A stretch of 64,000 nucleotides of DNA from NCBI GenBank assembly GCA_011037195.1, contig JAAEAF010002558.1:1-64000 (forward strand), given 5' to 3'. This stretch comes from Triatoma infestans. Taxonomy: Eukaryota > Arthropoda > Insecta > Hemiptera > Reduviidae. Shown piece after piece: positions 24,201 to 39,200 of this stretch. The notes under the pieces are model-generated. The model saw only the letters and a list, made by a program, of their open reading frames with translations, was not told the origin of the DNA and ran no database searches. Made by a program: the position numbers and the translations under genes. How positions within the stretch are numbered: position 1 is the stretch's first letter; every line of letters starts with the position of its first letter.

Positions 24201-27200
24201 TGTAATTTTGTACATCCTCAATTCCACCTTTTTTATACAAAGGGAAAATGATCGACTTCGAAAACGACGGTGGTACATTTTCCTGATTCGAAAATATAAT
24301 TCAAAATATTTAGCAATTCATTAAAAATGTTTGCGGATCATATTTATAGAACTCAAAAATTATTCTAAGAAGGCCAGGAGCCTTGTTAGTACCTGCCTTA
24401 TTAAGAACAATATGTAATTCTGAAATATCAAATTTAGAATCCAAATGCTCGTCAGTAAACAGAGGAGCTGAGTACGAAAATAATGAGAAGTCGGTGTCAG
24501 GGTTCAACAAATTACGGAAGTGATTATACAACAACACTCCACTAATATTCGAGGTGTTTACAAAGTGTTTTTTTCTAAATGCATTAATTACTGACCACAT
24601 TTCTTTCGTGTCCTAATTTTAAATTTTTTATTTAGCATATCAAAAAACTCCTTACTTTATCTCTACATATTTTTTTATATTGTTTTTGTGCCTCTAAGAA
24701 TAACTGGTTCACATAATCCGATTATTTTTAAGAAAAAATATTAAGTAATTTAAAAGAACTGGTTCTATATTTCATACAAACATTATCATACCAGTTCTGT
24801 TTATCAAAGGGTCTAAAGGATTTAACTTGTTTACCAAAGCATAAAGAATCTCTTACCATATCGTAAATACTGTTAATTGCTTTTTGTGTACTATCTGAAA
24901 CTAATACATTATTATTACAGCTGTATTCTTTTATAAAATAATTCATCGTTTATCGACCAAATTAACTTAGGTAAAAGTGGTATTATATCATCGCAGTTCG
25001 ATCTACTCCGTAAATAAATCGAAGTACACATTAAAAAAAAAATTCTGTTTACGCTAAAACTACTTATACAATGCAAAATTTCAAGAGATACGCAACAGAT
25101 ATCGATAACTGAATTACCTAAACCTCCTATAAATATATATTCACACCGCCTATAATGTATGAATCATCGGCCGTTCTTCCATTTAATATAAACATATTAA
25201 AATCATCACATACCTCTAAAAACCGTTTAACCTTATTATTCAGAACTTTATCTTTGATTGTACATTTTACAATTAAATGGTAAAAATTATTTAAAATGTT
25301 CTCTGATATGAATTGCATATCCGCAAGTGTGGCATTTACATCCGCTATTATTAGTACTTGAAATCTGAATCTTTGTTTTTAAAATCGCAAATATTTTTAA
25401 AATCATTGTCCCAGCTATTGATCATTTAAATACAGAGGAACCATGTCAAATTTCGAATTTTCGTTACCACATCGGATTACAAACATACCATCCATTTCAA
25501 CAAAATTCAAAAATTTTAACGCAAGGTGAAACAGTTTTTATACCTACTATACTTCCGCCTTGACCTCTTTCCATAACTATTAGTTTTTTCTGGTGGGGCC
25601 CAACATAAACTATAGCCCGTAAAATATTTTTCATACAAACATATACCCTTTTAAACTACAAACGTTTCTATTAAATGTATTACATCATATGTCTTAACAA
25701 AATTTAAAATCCGATTTCTTGCAATTTTTGTTTTAATCCGCATATATTATATGACAGACAGTTAAAATAAAAATTATTTCTTACATTATCTTCTCTTCCT
25801 TTTTTTACCTGGCAGACGGCACTTCTCATACCCTAGAACCTGTATTCCCTGGCGCCGAAGTAACTGAAGTTCCAGCGGGTATCTGGAGCTCTTTTGCACC
25901 CTGAATGTACTGCAGACATAGAACCATCACACTTGTTCCAACTGCTTTTTCTTTTTCATGTACCAGTTTGTGGACGTAGCTCCTTAAATCACATTTAAAC
26001 AATTCATTCAACTTGCTTAGTGCACATACTCCATCCAGAATAGGCCAATTTTTTTGGTACCACTGAAAACGCAGTCCATTTACGAGCATACTCAGCCGAA
26101 CATTTATTCTTGAACCTTTATCAATTAACATTATCTGCTTCTTCAGAACCAGCAACTTGTTGTGTTTGTAGCAAATACTTGGTATCATGTCCTCATAAAT
26201 CGAAAACTGAGTACCTCTTAAAACTTTAATTTTTCTCAAAATAAATAATATAAGTTACGGCACTATCTCGTCTAAACCAGCTCTACTTAGTCAGCACATC
26301 TCACTTTTTTATATATATATATATGCCCCTCTGATTAAGTAAGTCAGTTATATTTGTAATCTGTGTAGTGCTCTTAGCTTGGATTGTTATAGTTGTAAAT
26401 AAAGTCTTTTTTGAAAAGGTCATTTTGTGAGTGTTTGACATAACTAGCGCCCGAACAGGGATCGCGAAGGCGATAATTCAATAGTGCGATCATTTGTCTC
26501 ACGTTGTGTCCAGTTGAACCAGAAATATTTTCAGCCTACCCGCCAGTGTTTTATTCGCGTTACCATCACTTCATCGGGCAAGACTCACTTCATTTTGCAA
26601 GATCAAACAACCAAGTGGGTGACTCACCAACAACAAGCTCAACAACACTTACAGTAGGTAAAAAGTTTATTTTTAAACCTGCTACACTCCTAGCACCTAG
26701 TATGGCTAAGGTTAATTACAAAATCTCGAAAGAAGACTACGACCAAATAACTCACTTTGATGGTAACCTCTCAGAACTAGCTTTCTTTGGTGAACTCGAA
26801 GAAAACGGCTACGCGATAGTATGCGCAGAGAACATTGAGGAAAGAGACTATATTCATACCACCTTGTTGGTAATAGTAAAAAGTAGACTAGCACGGCCTG
26901 CTAGAAATGTAATACTTTCTCATGATGTAAAGCAAATACTGACATTAATAAGCCTATTAAAAGAAAACTTCGCGGACTCCAGGTCTTAAGAAATATTAAA
27001 AGATGAAGTATTATAAACCAGGATAAATTACAAAGAATCTCCCATTTATTTTGTTAACCGAATTCAAGAAATGCGCAATCTGATATACATTAGACTTAAA
27101 CAAGACGGACTATCGGCAGATACCTTAAAGGAAATGATAACACGCGTAGACAAGGAAATCATTTTCCATATTTATAAATGTTTCCCCTCCAATCTAAGCA

Positions 27201-30200
27201 ATCACATCATGATTTTCGTCCCTAAAACATTAGTGAAGTTAGAAGTATCATCTATAATAAGTGTCCTTTTATATTCCATACAACCCGACCTCAGAGGCCT
27301 AACCAACCGCAAAAAAACAAAATCATTATAATCACGTCACAAGAAAACAAAATCAAACTAATCAACTCTAAAGGCCAAACTACAACTATTCCCCTAACTA
27401 CAACTACCAATCCCCTAATTACAATTACCAGCCTCCTAATCACAATTGTGGTTACCAGCCCCCTAATCCGAGGAATTTCGAACAAAAACCTCAATATAGT
27501 TTGCAAGCAAAGTCCCGAACAGACAAGATCCCAACGATTCCATTCATCCTTTTAATAAGCTCAAATTCTACCCCGACATATTCTCACAAAACACAGTATC
27601 CATGAGAACAGTGGGCAGAACCAGGCCCCTAAAGATTTCACTTCCACGTACGAACTCACACAATATGAAATGTTTAAAGGAGACAAAGCATACGAAGACA
27701 GAATGCCACGTTTAGAAAATACCATACACAGAATGACAGAAAAGTTCGAACATTTTTTTAGACTTCAGCCACAATAACGAAGGGAACCCCACCGAATTCA
27801 CCCTAAACCTAGTAAATAAATTCTTACCCCACTTCGTACATAAATCTGGCCTAAAATGGTTAATAGACAGCAGTTCATCAGAAAATGATATCTACCCAAA
27901 TTTGGTACCTGCTAATGCCTTATTGTTAAAAGACCTCTTCATAATCTCAACCCGCGCAAGTGAAAAACAAGGAGAAACATCCTGTAAATTTAATATTCAA
28001 GAAACCTTTATAGTAAACCTTCAAACCAAATTTCACCTATTCCCATTCTCCGATACATATATGACATTTTATTAGGCCATAAAACAATGTAAGAGCTCGG
28101 TATGAGCATAGGTTTAAATAACAACATCCTCTCCTACCCTCAAGGCCCAATTCCCAAACTTTTCACTCTTAATCCCAAAGATAATAATTCAAGTATAATT
28201 ACCTTAGTGCAAGTTGTCAACTTCATTGAATTCCCTGTTAAATATAAAAAATAAAAATTAACGATAGATGCTCCGTAAAAGAAGGAATATATGGTATTGT
28301 TAACAATAAAATTCTATACGAAGTTGAATCCAAAGAAGTAATGGCTATTTGCCCCGATCCTATGGATATTGACGAACCGCAAGAATTCGCATAGTAATGA
28401 CCAATTGTCCTGTAATGTCCGGTGATTCTGTTTTAAGTGAAAAATAAAAAAGGAAATACTTACTTTAATTAGAACCAATCATATGAATTCATAAGGGAAA
28501 ATAATTTAATTACTACCAGAGTATCCCCATATAGTTTAACAAGAAAACGACCACCTAAGTTGAACTAATCTTTTGAAAAATAAAATACGAATCACCGACC
28601 AAAACGCGTTATACATCCGAAATTACAGATACCCAGAAATTTACCGGAAAGACGTACAAGTTAAAATTGACAAACAATTAGAAAACAAAATAATCCAACA
28701 CTCAAATTCCCAATACAATAGCCCAATTCGGGTAGTCCCCCAAAAACCAGATGTCTCAGGCAAACGAAAAACACGAATGGTAATTGACTATCGCAAACTG
28801 AACAATAAAACAATCGAGGACATATTTGCTTCCCCGACACCGAAGACCTCTTTGGATAGATCGGACGAGCGATATACATCTCAGCAATTGACCTCGCTTC
28901 CGGATTTCACCAAATTTAAATGAACCCTGATTCCTTCCCAAAAACAGCCTTTTCTACTGAAGACGGATATTATGAACTTTTACGAATGCTCTTCGGTCTT
29001 AAAACGGCTCCACCCACATTTTTGAGAGCAATTAGCACCATGTTCTCTAGAATCCAAAAATGTATTACCCTTAATGGACGACATTATAATTTTCACAGAC
29101 AGTCTAGACGAACATATAAAACACCTCAAGACTGTTTTCGTCAAACTAAAACAACACAACCTAATAATACAATTAGACAAATATAAATTCGATTGTTCAA
29201 ATTAAAGCGCCAGGTACGGTAAAAGAATTACAAGTCATAATGGGAATGATGAATTATTTAAGAAAATTAATTCCGGATTAAGCCACTTTGTCACAACCGT
29301 TACATTCGCTATTGAAAAAGAATACTAAATGGGAATGGTTACCTGTACATAATGAGACATTAAATATTATACTAAATAAGTTATTAAAAAGCACAGCTTT
29401 AAAACATTTTAAAAAAGAATTACCGGTATCAATACAAGCAGATGCTTCGAGTTATGGGCTAGGGTGTTGCCTATTGCAAGGGGGTAAACCAATTTGTTTT
29501 GCGTCGCGAATTTTAAATGAAAATGAAAAACATTTTGCACCAATTGAAAAAGAATTTCTAGCTATTGTTTTTGCTACGCGTAAGTTTCACCACTATATAT
29601 ATGGTCGGAAAATAGAAGTATATACAGATCATACACCACTAATAACAGTTATGAAAAAGCCAATTTCTCAAGTACACTCACCAAGATTACAACGAATGAA
29701 GTTAAAGTTATTAAAATACAATTTAAATCTTAAATACATACCAGGAAAACACATGCATATTGCAGATCTTTTATCGCGTTCGGCAATAATAAAAGATGAT
29801 TTTGATGAATCATTCGTTAATGAAATGGTACACACAGTAAATGTAAAACCTCAAAAGTAGTAATGACTAAAATAACAATTAAGAAATATCAAGAAGAAAC
29901 GGCCAAAGATCCATTATTACATCGAATATTGAAATATTGTCGTGAAGGTTGGCCGAAATCAGAAAGTACATTAAAAGCGGAAATGAAATTATTTTTTAGA
30001 TCTAGAGATAATATTCTAGAAAATGAGGGGTTACTGTATTTGAATTCGAAATTAGTAATACCTTTAAAACATAGAAAAGATATACTTAAAAAATTACATG
30101 AGGGACATTTAGGTATCACTAAAACTAAAAAATTCGCTAGAAATTGTGTATATTGGCCAAACATAACTAAAGATATACAGAATTACGTGTTATCGCGTCA

Positions 30201-33200
30201 AACATGTGCTAAGTATCAAAATAACAATAGGCATAAGCCATTAATTCCGCATGAAATACCTGATATTCCGTTTTTGAAAGTAGGCATAGATATATTAAAA
30301 TTTTCCAAAAAATACTTTTTTGGTCATCTTTGTCTATTACTCAAAATGGCTAGAGTTAAAAAACAATAAATAATAAAACTGCCACTGAAACAATAAATGT
30401 TTTAAAAGAAGTATTTAGTTCGTTTGGGATTCCGAGTTATGTAGTAGCTGACAATAATCCGTTCAATTCTGTTGAGTATAGAAAATTTGCCAAGCAGTGG
30501 GGTATAGAATTCATTTTAACGAGTCCAATCTATCCACAATCTAACGGTATGGCGGAAAGAGCAGTACAGACGTCGAAAAAAAATGTTAAAAAAATGTGCA
30601 TAAGATGTAACTGATCTTGAGTTATCTCTGTTACATTATAAAAATAGTCCAGTATTAGGAAGACCGTGGTCTCCTGCTCAGTTATCACAAAGCAGAGAGT
30701 TAAGAGTAAACTTGCCAACTACAGAAGAAAGGTTGCGTCCCAAAGTAGTTAGTGGATTTAAAGAGTATTTAACAAATAAACAAAACAATATGAAAAAATA
30801 TTATGACAGATGCACCCAGAAAAGAAGTGATTTTAAACTTAATGAAAATGTATTTTATAGGAAAGGTAAAATTTGGGAGAAAGGAAAGATAGTAGCTAAG
30901 TATGACAATAGATCTTATGGGATTAGCACAGAAAATGAAAATTTAGTCAGGAGAAATTCTTATCATTTAAGACCCTCTAATAACTTTAAAATAGAAACTC
31001 CGCAATCTAACAGAAAGTTAAATGGTACTCTTAGACCGTTCACAACCAAATATGGTCGTAAAACATTTGTACCAGTAAAATATCAAGAATAATTAAAATA
31101 TCTTTATAATAAGAAAAATGAAATATTGTTAGTTCAATACAAGTAAAACCTTTTAGTAGAGTAGATTTATTAAGTGTTTCAGTTTAGTCAGTTGAGTTAT
31201 GTTGTAAAAAAAGGAAGATGTTGTATATGTACACAGGTAGTAAATAAGAGAAGTAGTGGGGACCACTACTAGACATGTATGTCAGTTAATAAATGTATGT
31301 TAAATGGTGAACTAGTTATTAATGAACCTGCTCAATAATACATTTAAAATAATACACCCTCTTCATCGTTCAAGAGGCAAAGGACATTTACAATGAACTT
31401 CATCAGATGAGGATACCACAAATTTTAGGCGAACTGAGGGCTATGATCAATGAAGTATAAGAAGTGAGTACCGCTTTTAAAAAAGTTAGTGCACTAGTTA
31501 ACCACGCTCACTTTATTGATGGCAGCCTACCCCAATTTATCAGTACATCACCTCAATAATACACTAAGAAATTACTAACCTTATTCGTACAAAAAATTAC
31601 CCTAGAAAACAATGGCAACATCATAGACGGCTAGAGGACAGTAGACTACAAAAAATTGTAAAACAAAAATTGCTAACATGGAAGCAGAATCTCGAGAATG
31701 ATTAATTACGCAACATGAACATAAAAAACAACTCAATTTGGAAACTCGTACAATTCCTCCACTTAGAGATGACAACATTGTAGCGTACACACAAAAAGAT
31801 GAAGCAAACACACTACTAAAGCACTTTATGTCTGTCCATGAAAATGCCCTTGTCCGGGGGAAACCCTTCATTTTTCCAGCAAATCAATTCTGAAGTTTAT
31901 AAATTAATCAGGGATACTGCCATTGAACCGAGCCAGAATATCAAATACACGACTCCTTATGAAATAAAGCAATTAATATCTAAGCTAAAAAATAATAAAA
32001 CTCCCGGCCACGATAACTTATGTTAACAACAGATACGGAAACTACAGCCATGGTACTCTTAGACAGTGAAAAAGCGTTTGACTCTGTCTCGATAAAAGGG
32101 TTAATTCACAAGTTACTCGAATTCAAAATCTTAGCTGGAATATGTAAAATTACTACGCTCATATTCAGTAACAGATATTTCAAGGTTAAGATAGACAGCA
32201 CAGTCTCCAGTATAACCCATATGCACGCAGGAGAACCGCAAGGTTCTGTGTTCTCCCCCATCCGTTTCGATGTTTACATTACACTGCTCCTTGATAATTT
32301 ACCCTAGTCAGTACATATTGCAGGATTTTCTGACGACATAGCCCTATTCACAACTAGTGAATCACCCAAGCAAGCACGTAACCGCTTAACAACGCAGCGG
32401 CATTAACTATTTCCCTCGTGGGAAGTGGAAAGTGAAAGTAAACACTTCGAAGTGTTGGCCTATTAGTCACCCTAAGGCAGAATGTTAAAAAAAAAAAATG
32501 AAAATCCGTGAAGAAGTAATTACATTTTCATCTAGTTTGAAATACTTAGCTGTCCATATCGACAGCCGGCTAGCATGGAATCATCACATTAAGCATGTAA
32601 AAAGCTGCACTACGGAAACTAGGTAGATTTTTCAACCTTTCTCGCTCTTCATCTCTAAGTGAGGACATGAAATTACTCATGTATAAAGTCATTATTAGAC
32701 CCACCATGATCTACGGCTGTCCAATTTAGCACACGAGTGTTAACACTCACCTCGATAAACATCAGGTGATACAGAATAAATGTTTGAGGCTAGCCACACA
32801 TAGCCCCAGACGTACATCTCTACAACACCTACACTCACGTTTAAATATAAGTTTATTCAGGAATTGATCTGTTGTTGTGCACTGGGTAATTATGATAAAG
32901 CTTAATGCAGTGTCAAACATGTACTAGTGCAGCATGTACTGTTTTTGGGTTGTGTGTGTATATGACTGTGGTTGTGATAGCGAGAGTGATTGAAATCTGA
33001 GTGATAGTGTGTGAAAATGTGTAAAAGATTACTGTAGTGTTATTATTGTGAATATATAGATTACTATAGATTAATGATTGTTAATTGTAAATATTTTATT
33101 ATCGCACAAATTATGATAAAAGGTTTTTTCTATTATATTTTCCTTGACTTTCTTTAAACTTATGTTATTTAATACACCCAAATTGTAATTGGATTGTAAT

Positions 33201-36200
33201 TATGAACATGCAAAATAAGGCCAGGAGATGCCCGTGTTGTAACCTGTATATAGAATGTCACATGTAAACTCCATGTATATATTTTTGTTAAATAAATGTA
33301 TTGTATTGTATCTCTGGCCCTAGAATCGGCACATATTAATTATCCTCCCCTATACTGCTAATAATGATCCTGTAATCTCTTTCGTACAAGTATATAAATG
33401 TATTAGGGGATTATGTTGGACAACAAAAATCGTTTTTCTCTTCATTTATTGATGATGCTTATATCTAATATATAACATTCATATTTTTCACAGAAAATGA
33501 TAAAATTCTGAACAGATTTTTATTGTTCTAGATGTATTTAAAACTGTTACATCATTGTTTGATGAATATAAAACCGCAGATGGAATTGTTAAAGTATGGT
33601 TTGGGCCCAAACCTTGGATCTTTTTAGGAAATCCAAAATATATTGAGGTATAAAGTTAGTTTCCAATATTTATCAATTATTTGTACTTATAGGTATATAA
33701 ATAGCATACAAAGTTTTAAAAAAAATCATTGCAGCCATTTTTGAGAAAATTGTGATCCACTACTTAATAAACTTACAATTTCGGTTGATAGAATTTGCTC
33801 GAAACCTTTAAGTCAGATGCGAGTGAAACGGAAGCTTGAAGCAGGAGAGTTAAATATTTAAAAAATATCAGTTACAGGAAATTTGTATACTGGCTGTCAA
33901 AAACGGTATAAGCAACAGGTAGCGAAAGGCAAAGCACTTGGCTAACCTTTTGTAAATTTACTTTCTTTGAAACGTGGTGATTTAGTATAAATATAATGCC
34001 AAAAATGAAAGGTCATTCTGTCTACATGCAGTCATATTGACGCATTATACTGTCAGCCTACATTCCTCTATTCACATAGTTAAAAACTATTCTACGCTTC
34101 CCATGTCCTCGAAATTTATCTTAGTCTTATATTTAGTTAGCTCGTTTTTTTCTATAAATACCCAATCATTAAATTGTTAGTTGCCTTTAGGTTAAATTTC
34201 TAATATGTTACTCACTTAAATTCTTCTCATATTTCTTAAAATTACTAACCTTTCGCTCGTGCTACACAACAATTACTACAAAGTCGCTCGTGCTGCACAA
34301 ACAAACCCACATCAACTAGGCACTGTACAACCCAGTACACCAGCCAACCGAGTGAGCAGAAAAGCCGCTCAAGAAAAGGCAGAAAGCCGAGTTTCGCACC
34401 CTTATCCCCCACAACCCGTACCATTAGCTAGAGACAACCTAGACCCCCCCACAGTAAAAACACATATAAGGGCCCCGTACCATCTAGCTGAGTTCGACAA
34501 GGGCAGCCGGCCCTAGTGCGCTAGCAATCGTATGTACTTGGGAAGAACTAAGTATATGCTGAACTCACACTTTCCCTCAAGAGGACGTTTACACCTTGGG
34601 AAGAACTAAGGTTGCTCTCTCCCTCAGGAGGAGCACCAACAGTCTTTATCAAGACTAATCTTTATTAAATCAATATACGTTGTTCAAACAAACATTGTAT
34701 TTTTTTTTAATTAGAAACCATCCTGGCCACACTCCAAACCCATAAGTACTACAGCTTAGCTTCTGCTAAGCTGAGTTATTATAACAGTCCTAAACGGAAA
34801 ACTAACTTCGAGCTTCCTGCAGTTTTTCAACTCGGCTGCACCTAGTAGCTACCTCAAAAGGTGATACAGATTCCTGTTTGCAGAGCTAGAAACCAATATG
34901 GGCAGTCACTATAAAGGGAACCTTTACGAAGGCCGTTTTCTCCATCATCTTGGCCAGAATGGATTCAAGGATTGAAATAAATTATAAAACCAGTTAGGTT
35001 CATTCTGAACATGGGAGGAACTTCGCTTATCTTAGCCGATTCAAGATCCCAAATTCTGCCACCTGCCCATTGTGATTGTACCTGAACAGACCTAACACAA
35101 ATTGTCTTGTTTGAACGCAGGTTTTTTGAAACAGAGCCAACCATATTCGTTGGCTCTCTGGGAAATCTGTAGCATTTCCTGGCGTCCAGCCAATTAGGAT
35201 TTAGTGAAACAGGAATCTGTTTACTATTTAATATTTGACAAATTAATACTCTAATAATGTTTCCTTTTTTTCCAATTCTTTTAGCATTGTTCTAGAAATT
35301 TAATGTCCATTATATTTCGTATATATTTAAATAAAACGGTTGAATAATCGGTAACTGTTGGAAAAATTTAAATTAATTATAAAAGTTGAAAATCAATATT
35401 TCTTAAAAAGAGTGTAAAATATTCACACAGTGGTTTTTATAGCAATAAAGTAAAGTTTATAACTGCCCGCAAAATCCCCAGCAAAACAGAAACTATTTCC
35501 GCTCTTTGGGGGTCAAATGCGGGACCGCTAAAACCCTATGGCGTAACAGCCCATGAAGGGCCAAACGCTTGCCAGACGGCAATATGAATAGGGGAACGTG
35601 TGGTAGCACGCCGCAGTCCAGACGCCGTTTAGTAACGGCCTTCACTACCTAGAGCGCTACTAACTTAGAGCTTGCCATTTTTTTATCACGATGCTGGACC
35701 TTGCGCTCACGGGAATAGAACTCTGAATTCTCGCATGAAAGGTGAGTGCGCTGACCATTAAGCCAACACGTGAGGACTCAAATATAGGACGCAGAAGGAT
35801 AATATGGCCACATTATTTAAGGTGCCTTTGTGTGTGTGTGTGTGTGTGTCCGTCCGTGTGTTTGTATGTTTGTTGTATATTTGCTCAGCATATGTTAATA
35901 TAGGAAAATTGTTGTTCAAACCTGATATTTTATTTGGTTCCACCAAAGGATGCGGCACTTATAGTTTAGTCCAAATTGTTTGACTGTAGACATATTAATC
36001 TATAAATTCTTCATTTTTTCTCACTTCTTTTTTTCGGAAACTTAAATTTCTTTATAAACGCTGTATTTATAAATTTGTACAGTTTACATTTAGAAACATT
36101 TTTCTAGAAATATTAATTTTAGAGCCATTTCAGGCACATTATAATGTTAGACTATCATCCTGTATTATTATGATTTTTCTTTGTACCATTATCTTGTTTT

Positions 36201-39200
36201 CAAGAATAATTAAATGAATTCAAAATATTTGTTTCTCAAGAAAATTTGAGATTCAGAATTGTGAGAACTGCAATAATAGAAAGATATGTGAAGTATTTCG
36301 GATTAGTTTTTGCTAGTGAAATTGTAAATTTTAATAACACAAACAAACAACCGTGCCTAGGGAAAAACATGAAAGACATACTAACCCTAAGTGTACTGTG
36401 AATTTTAAATTAGATTAACCAATAAATGTATTCTAAACTTCTGATGTTTGTGCAGATAATACTATCCAGTCCAGACGCATTGAAGAAAGATGATACGGTA
36501 TACGATCGTCTAGGTTTGGTAGGAAATGGTATATTTGTCAGAAATGGTAAATAATGTAATATATTCATATGATTATTTTTATTTTAAATTTACTACAGTA
36601 GAGGGGAAGTGGCGGTTTGCAGCATCAATTTTGACGAGCATCTGAGCTACGCCTACTTGCAGCCGACGGCGATTAAAAATCCAAGTCTAGAACCCCAACG
36701 TTCAAGTACAATTTTTGATATTCCAAATCGCCACCTTCGTTTACCTGTTTAATATAAATAAATAATGTATTAATATAGTAACAGGAAATAACAAACAAAT
36801 GCAAAAATACAAATTAAGCCACCTTAATAAGATCCATGGGAATTTAAGAATGCCATATCTCCCAATCATAATGCACATAAAGATCCTTAATACTTTTTTT
36901 CTACTAGAGATTCCTAGAGATTATCCACTTTTAATTAAAATTGCCACTCATGTTTTTCATTTTTATTCATTTTCTTTGCCTATCGTTCTTGCTTCGTTTT
37001 ATATGTTGTTTTTATTTAAGGCAGTCAAAGCCAGATTCAAACAAAAACTAAACCCTTGTACCTCCCATAAACTCTAAACTCCTAGTCTAGTAAAATGAAT
37101 AACTCTTTCACTGATAGCTCCAACATCCACATTAAGGATCAACAAATTCTCTTGGGTTTGATAAAATCCTATCCCGTTCTAACTATTACCCGTATATTCT
37201 TTTTTATATTAAATCTATGTGAACCTCGTATTTTAAAAGATCCAGCCAACCCATTAGTGACCCTGTACAAATTCAACATGAATGATATTTTTTATTTGCT
37301 TTATTATCCTCTGATCAGCTCTGAATAAACTTGGAGGAGTAATCGCCATAGTTTCTTCAGTTGCAATAATAAGGACTGCGGAAATAGTTGAGGTTATGCC
37401 ACTTTTCTTGGCTAGCTATCCCACAAAGTTAACTCTAGATCACGACTTCATTTACAGACAACCATCCAGACGATTATATCTTATGTTGTGTTCCATCAAC
37501 GCCAGATCTGATATAGTTCAAGACTAAGAGAGCTATTATACCTTTAAGACAGAGGAAGAATGAGTTATATGGATGACTGCCAGGTTCTGCCGAAAGAGGC
37601 GTGTACTGGTCATAAAGCAGCTAGCAGGTGTAATGAGTTTCGCTGCTTTAACCCGCTGTTTTTCGGGGAGCGATTCTTTGGCGAACTTGTTTGTGATGAT
37701 TGAAACTTCTGAGGAGTGGAGAGTGAGTAGGGCTATGACCATACCATATTAGCAACTTCAGAGGAATCAATTAGAAGAAGAATGAGACTACGATCTAGTT
37801 TGAATAACTCTATGGCCAATGAGCATTCAAACAGGGATCAGCATATCATCGACGAGAGGACTAACCACGGAAGACTTTGAGTAAGTGGAAATTCAATGAG
37901 CTTAGCAGTTGCGTCATTTGAAAAGCACTAACCGCCGTATCCAAAGGCAGAAGAGGTAAGATGAGATATTCTGCCGAGAGACGTCAAGCGATCTACGTTC
38001 CTACTGGCAAAGGCTGCAGATGCGGAAGACTAAGTGCAAAGTAAAACTCATGGAACTTTACTTTTTGAAAAAGGAAACAATGTTGATGAGATAGTGGAGA
38101 AAATAAATGTGAAACATTTAGAAGTAGTGAAATTAAGTAGTGAGAATATAAACTTGTGTAATGGAATACTTAGAGAAATTAGGGCACTGTTGAATTGACG
38201 TAACCGCGCTGGCATGACAGCGTAGCGACTGCATTCATTCTGGTACGTTTCGCGGCGACTGAAGGTTGATCCTGCATCTGTAGCTAGTCTGCGATAGGTT
38301 AATAGGCCCTGTAAAGTAGCTAAGGAAAGATGTGTACTTGTTACGCCAGAGTCGGCTCAGCAGTTGTGTCAGGAGTAGGTAGTAGGGTGAGAATTATTCA
38401 CGTAGGGTGTCCTAATATAATTTAAATAGTATGTACATATGTAGATTTGTCTATTAACTTGTAATAATTGTACTCGTCAATCAGTGAAATATAATTTAGT
38501 AATAAATCTATGAATTCTGAATATACTCACTTTAATTTGAGTTCTTAGGTCAAATATTTGGCATACGCAATAAAATCATATTCTATTTACATTGAGAATA
38601 ATAAAATTTAGATAGCTCGCTATGATGCAAGAACACTCAACCCACGTCTGAATAGACTACGGGAATCAATGACCACAAAAGTTAACATATCATAAATAAT
38701 TAATCCTTGGAAATATTTCTGATTCAGGTAGAGAATGGAAAGAATTACGAAAACCGCTGGATAAATTACTTACTAAACAAATGATCGACTCAAATATAGG
38801 CATGTTCCATGAGAAATCATTGAATCTGTTGAAAATATTAAATAAATATGCTAATACAAGAAATGAATTCGATTTGGGACCTCATATTGCAAATCTTACG
38901 ATTGATTTTGTATGTGGTAAGTTGAAAATCATTGATAAAAATAAATTAATTTGTAAGAATGATCTTTTATTTATATACCAACATATATAAAATTTCTTGT
39001 TCTGTTTATGCTTGACACAATTTATAGATCTCTAATTATTGCTGGACTCTAGATATAACTTTTCTTTACATGCTCAGAGAACCTGAAAACATGTCTGAAC
39101 GCTGAAAACTTACGAAAATCTGAAACAATACTTTGTCGAAATTTCTCTTCATCTTAGAGAAAATAGAAATAATAAATATATATATTTAATATAAAGCAAA

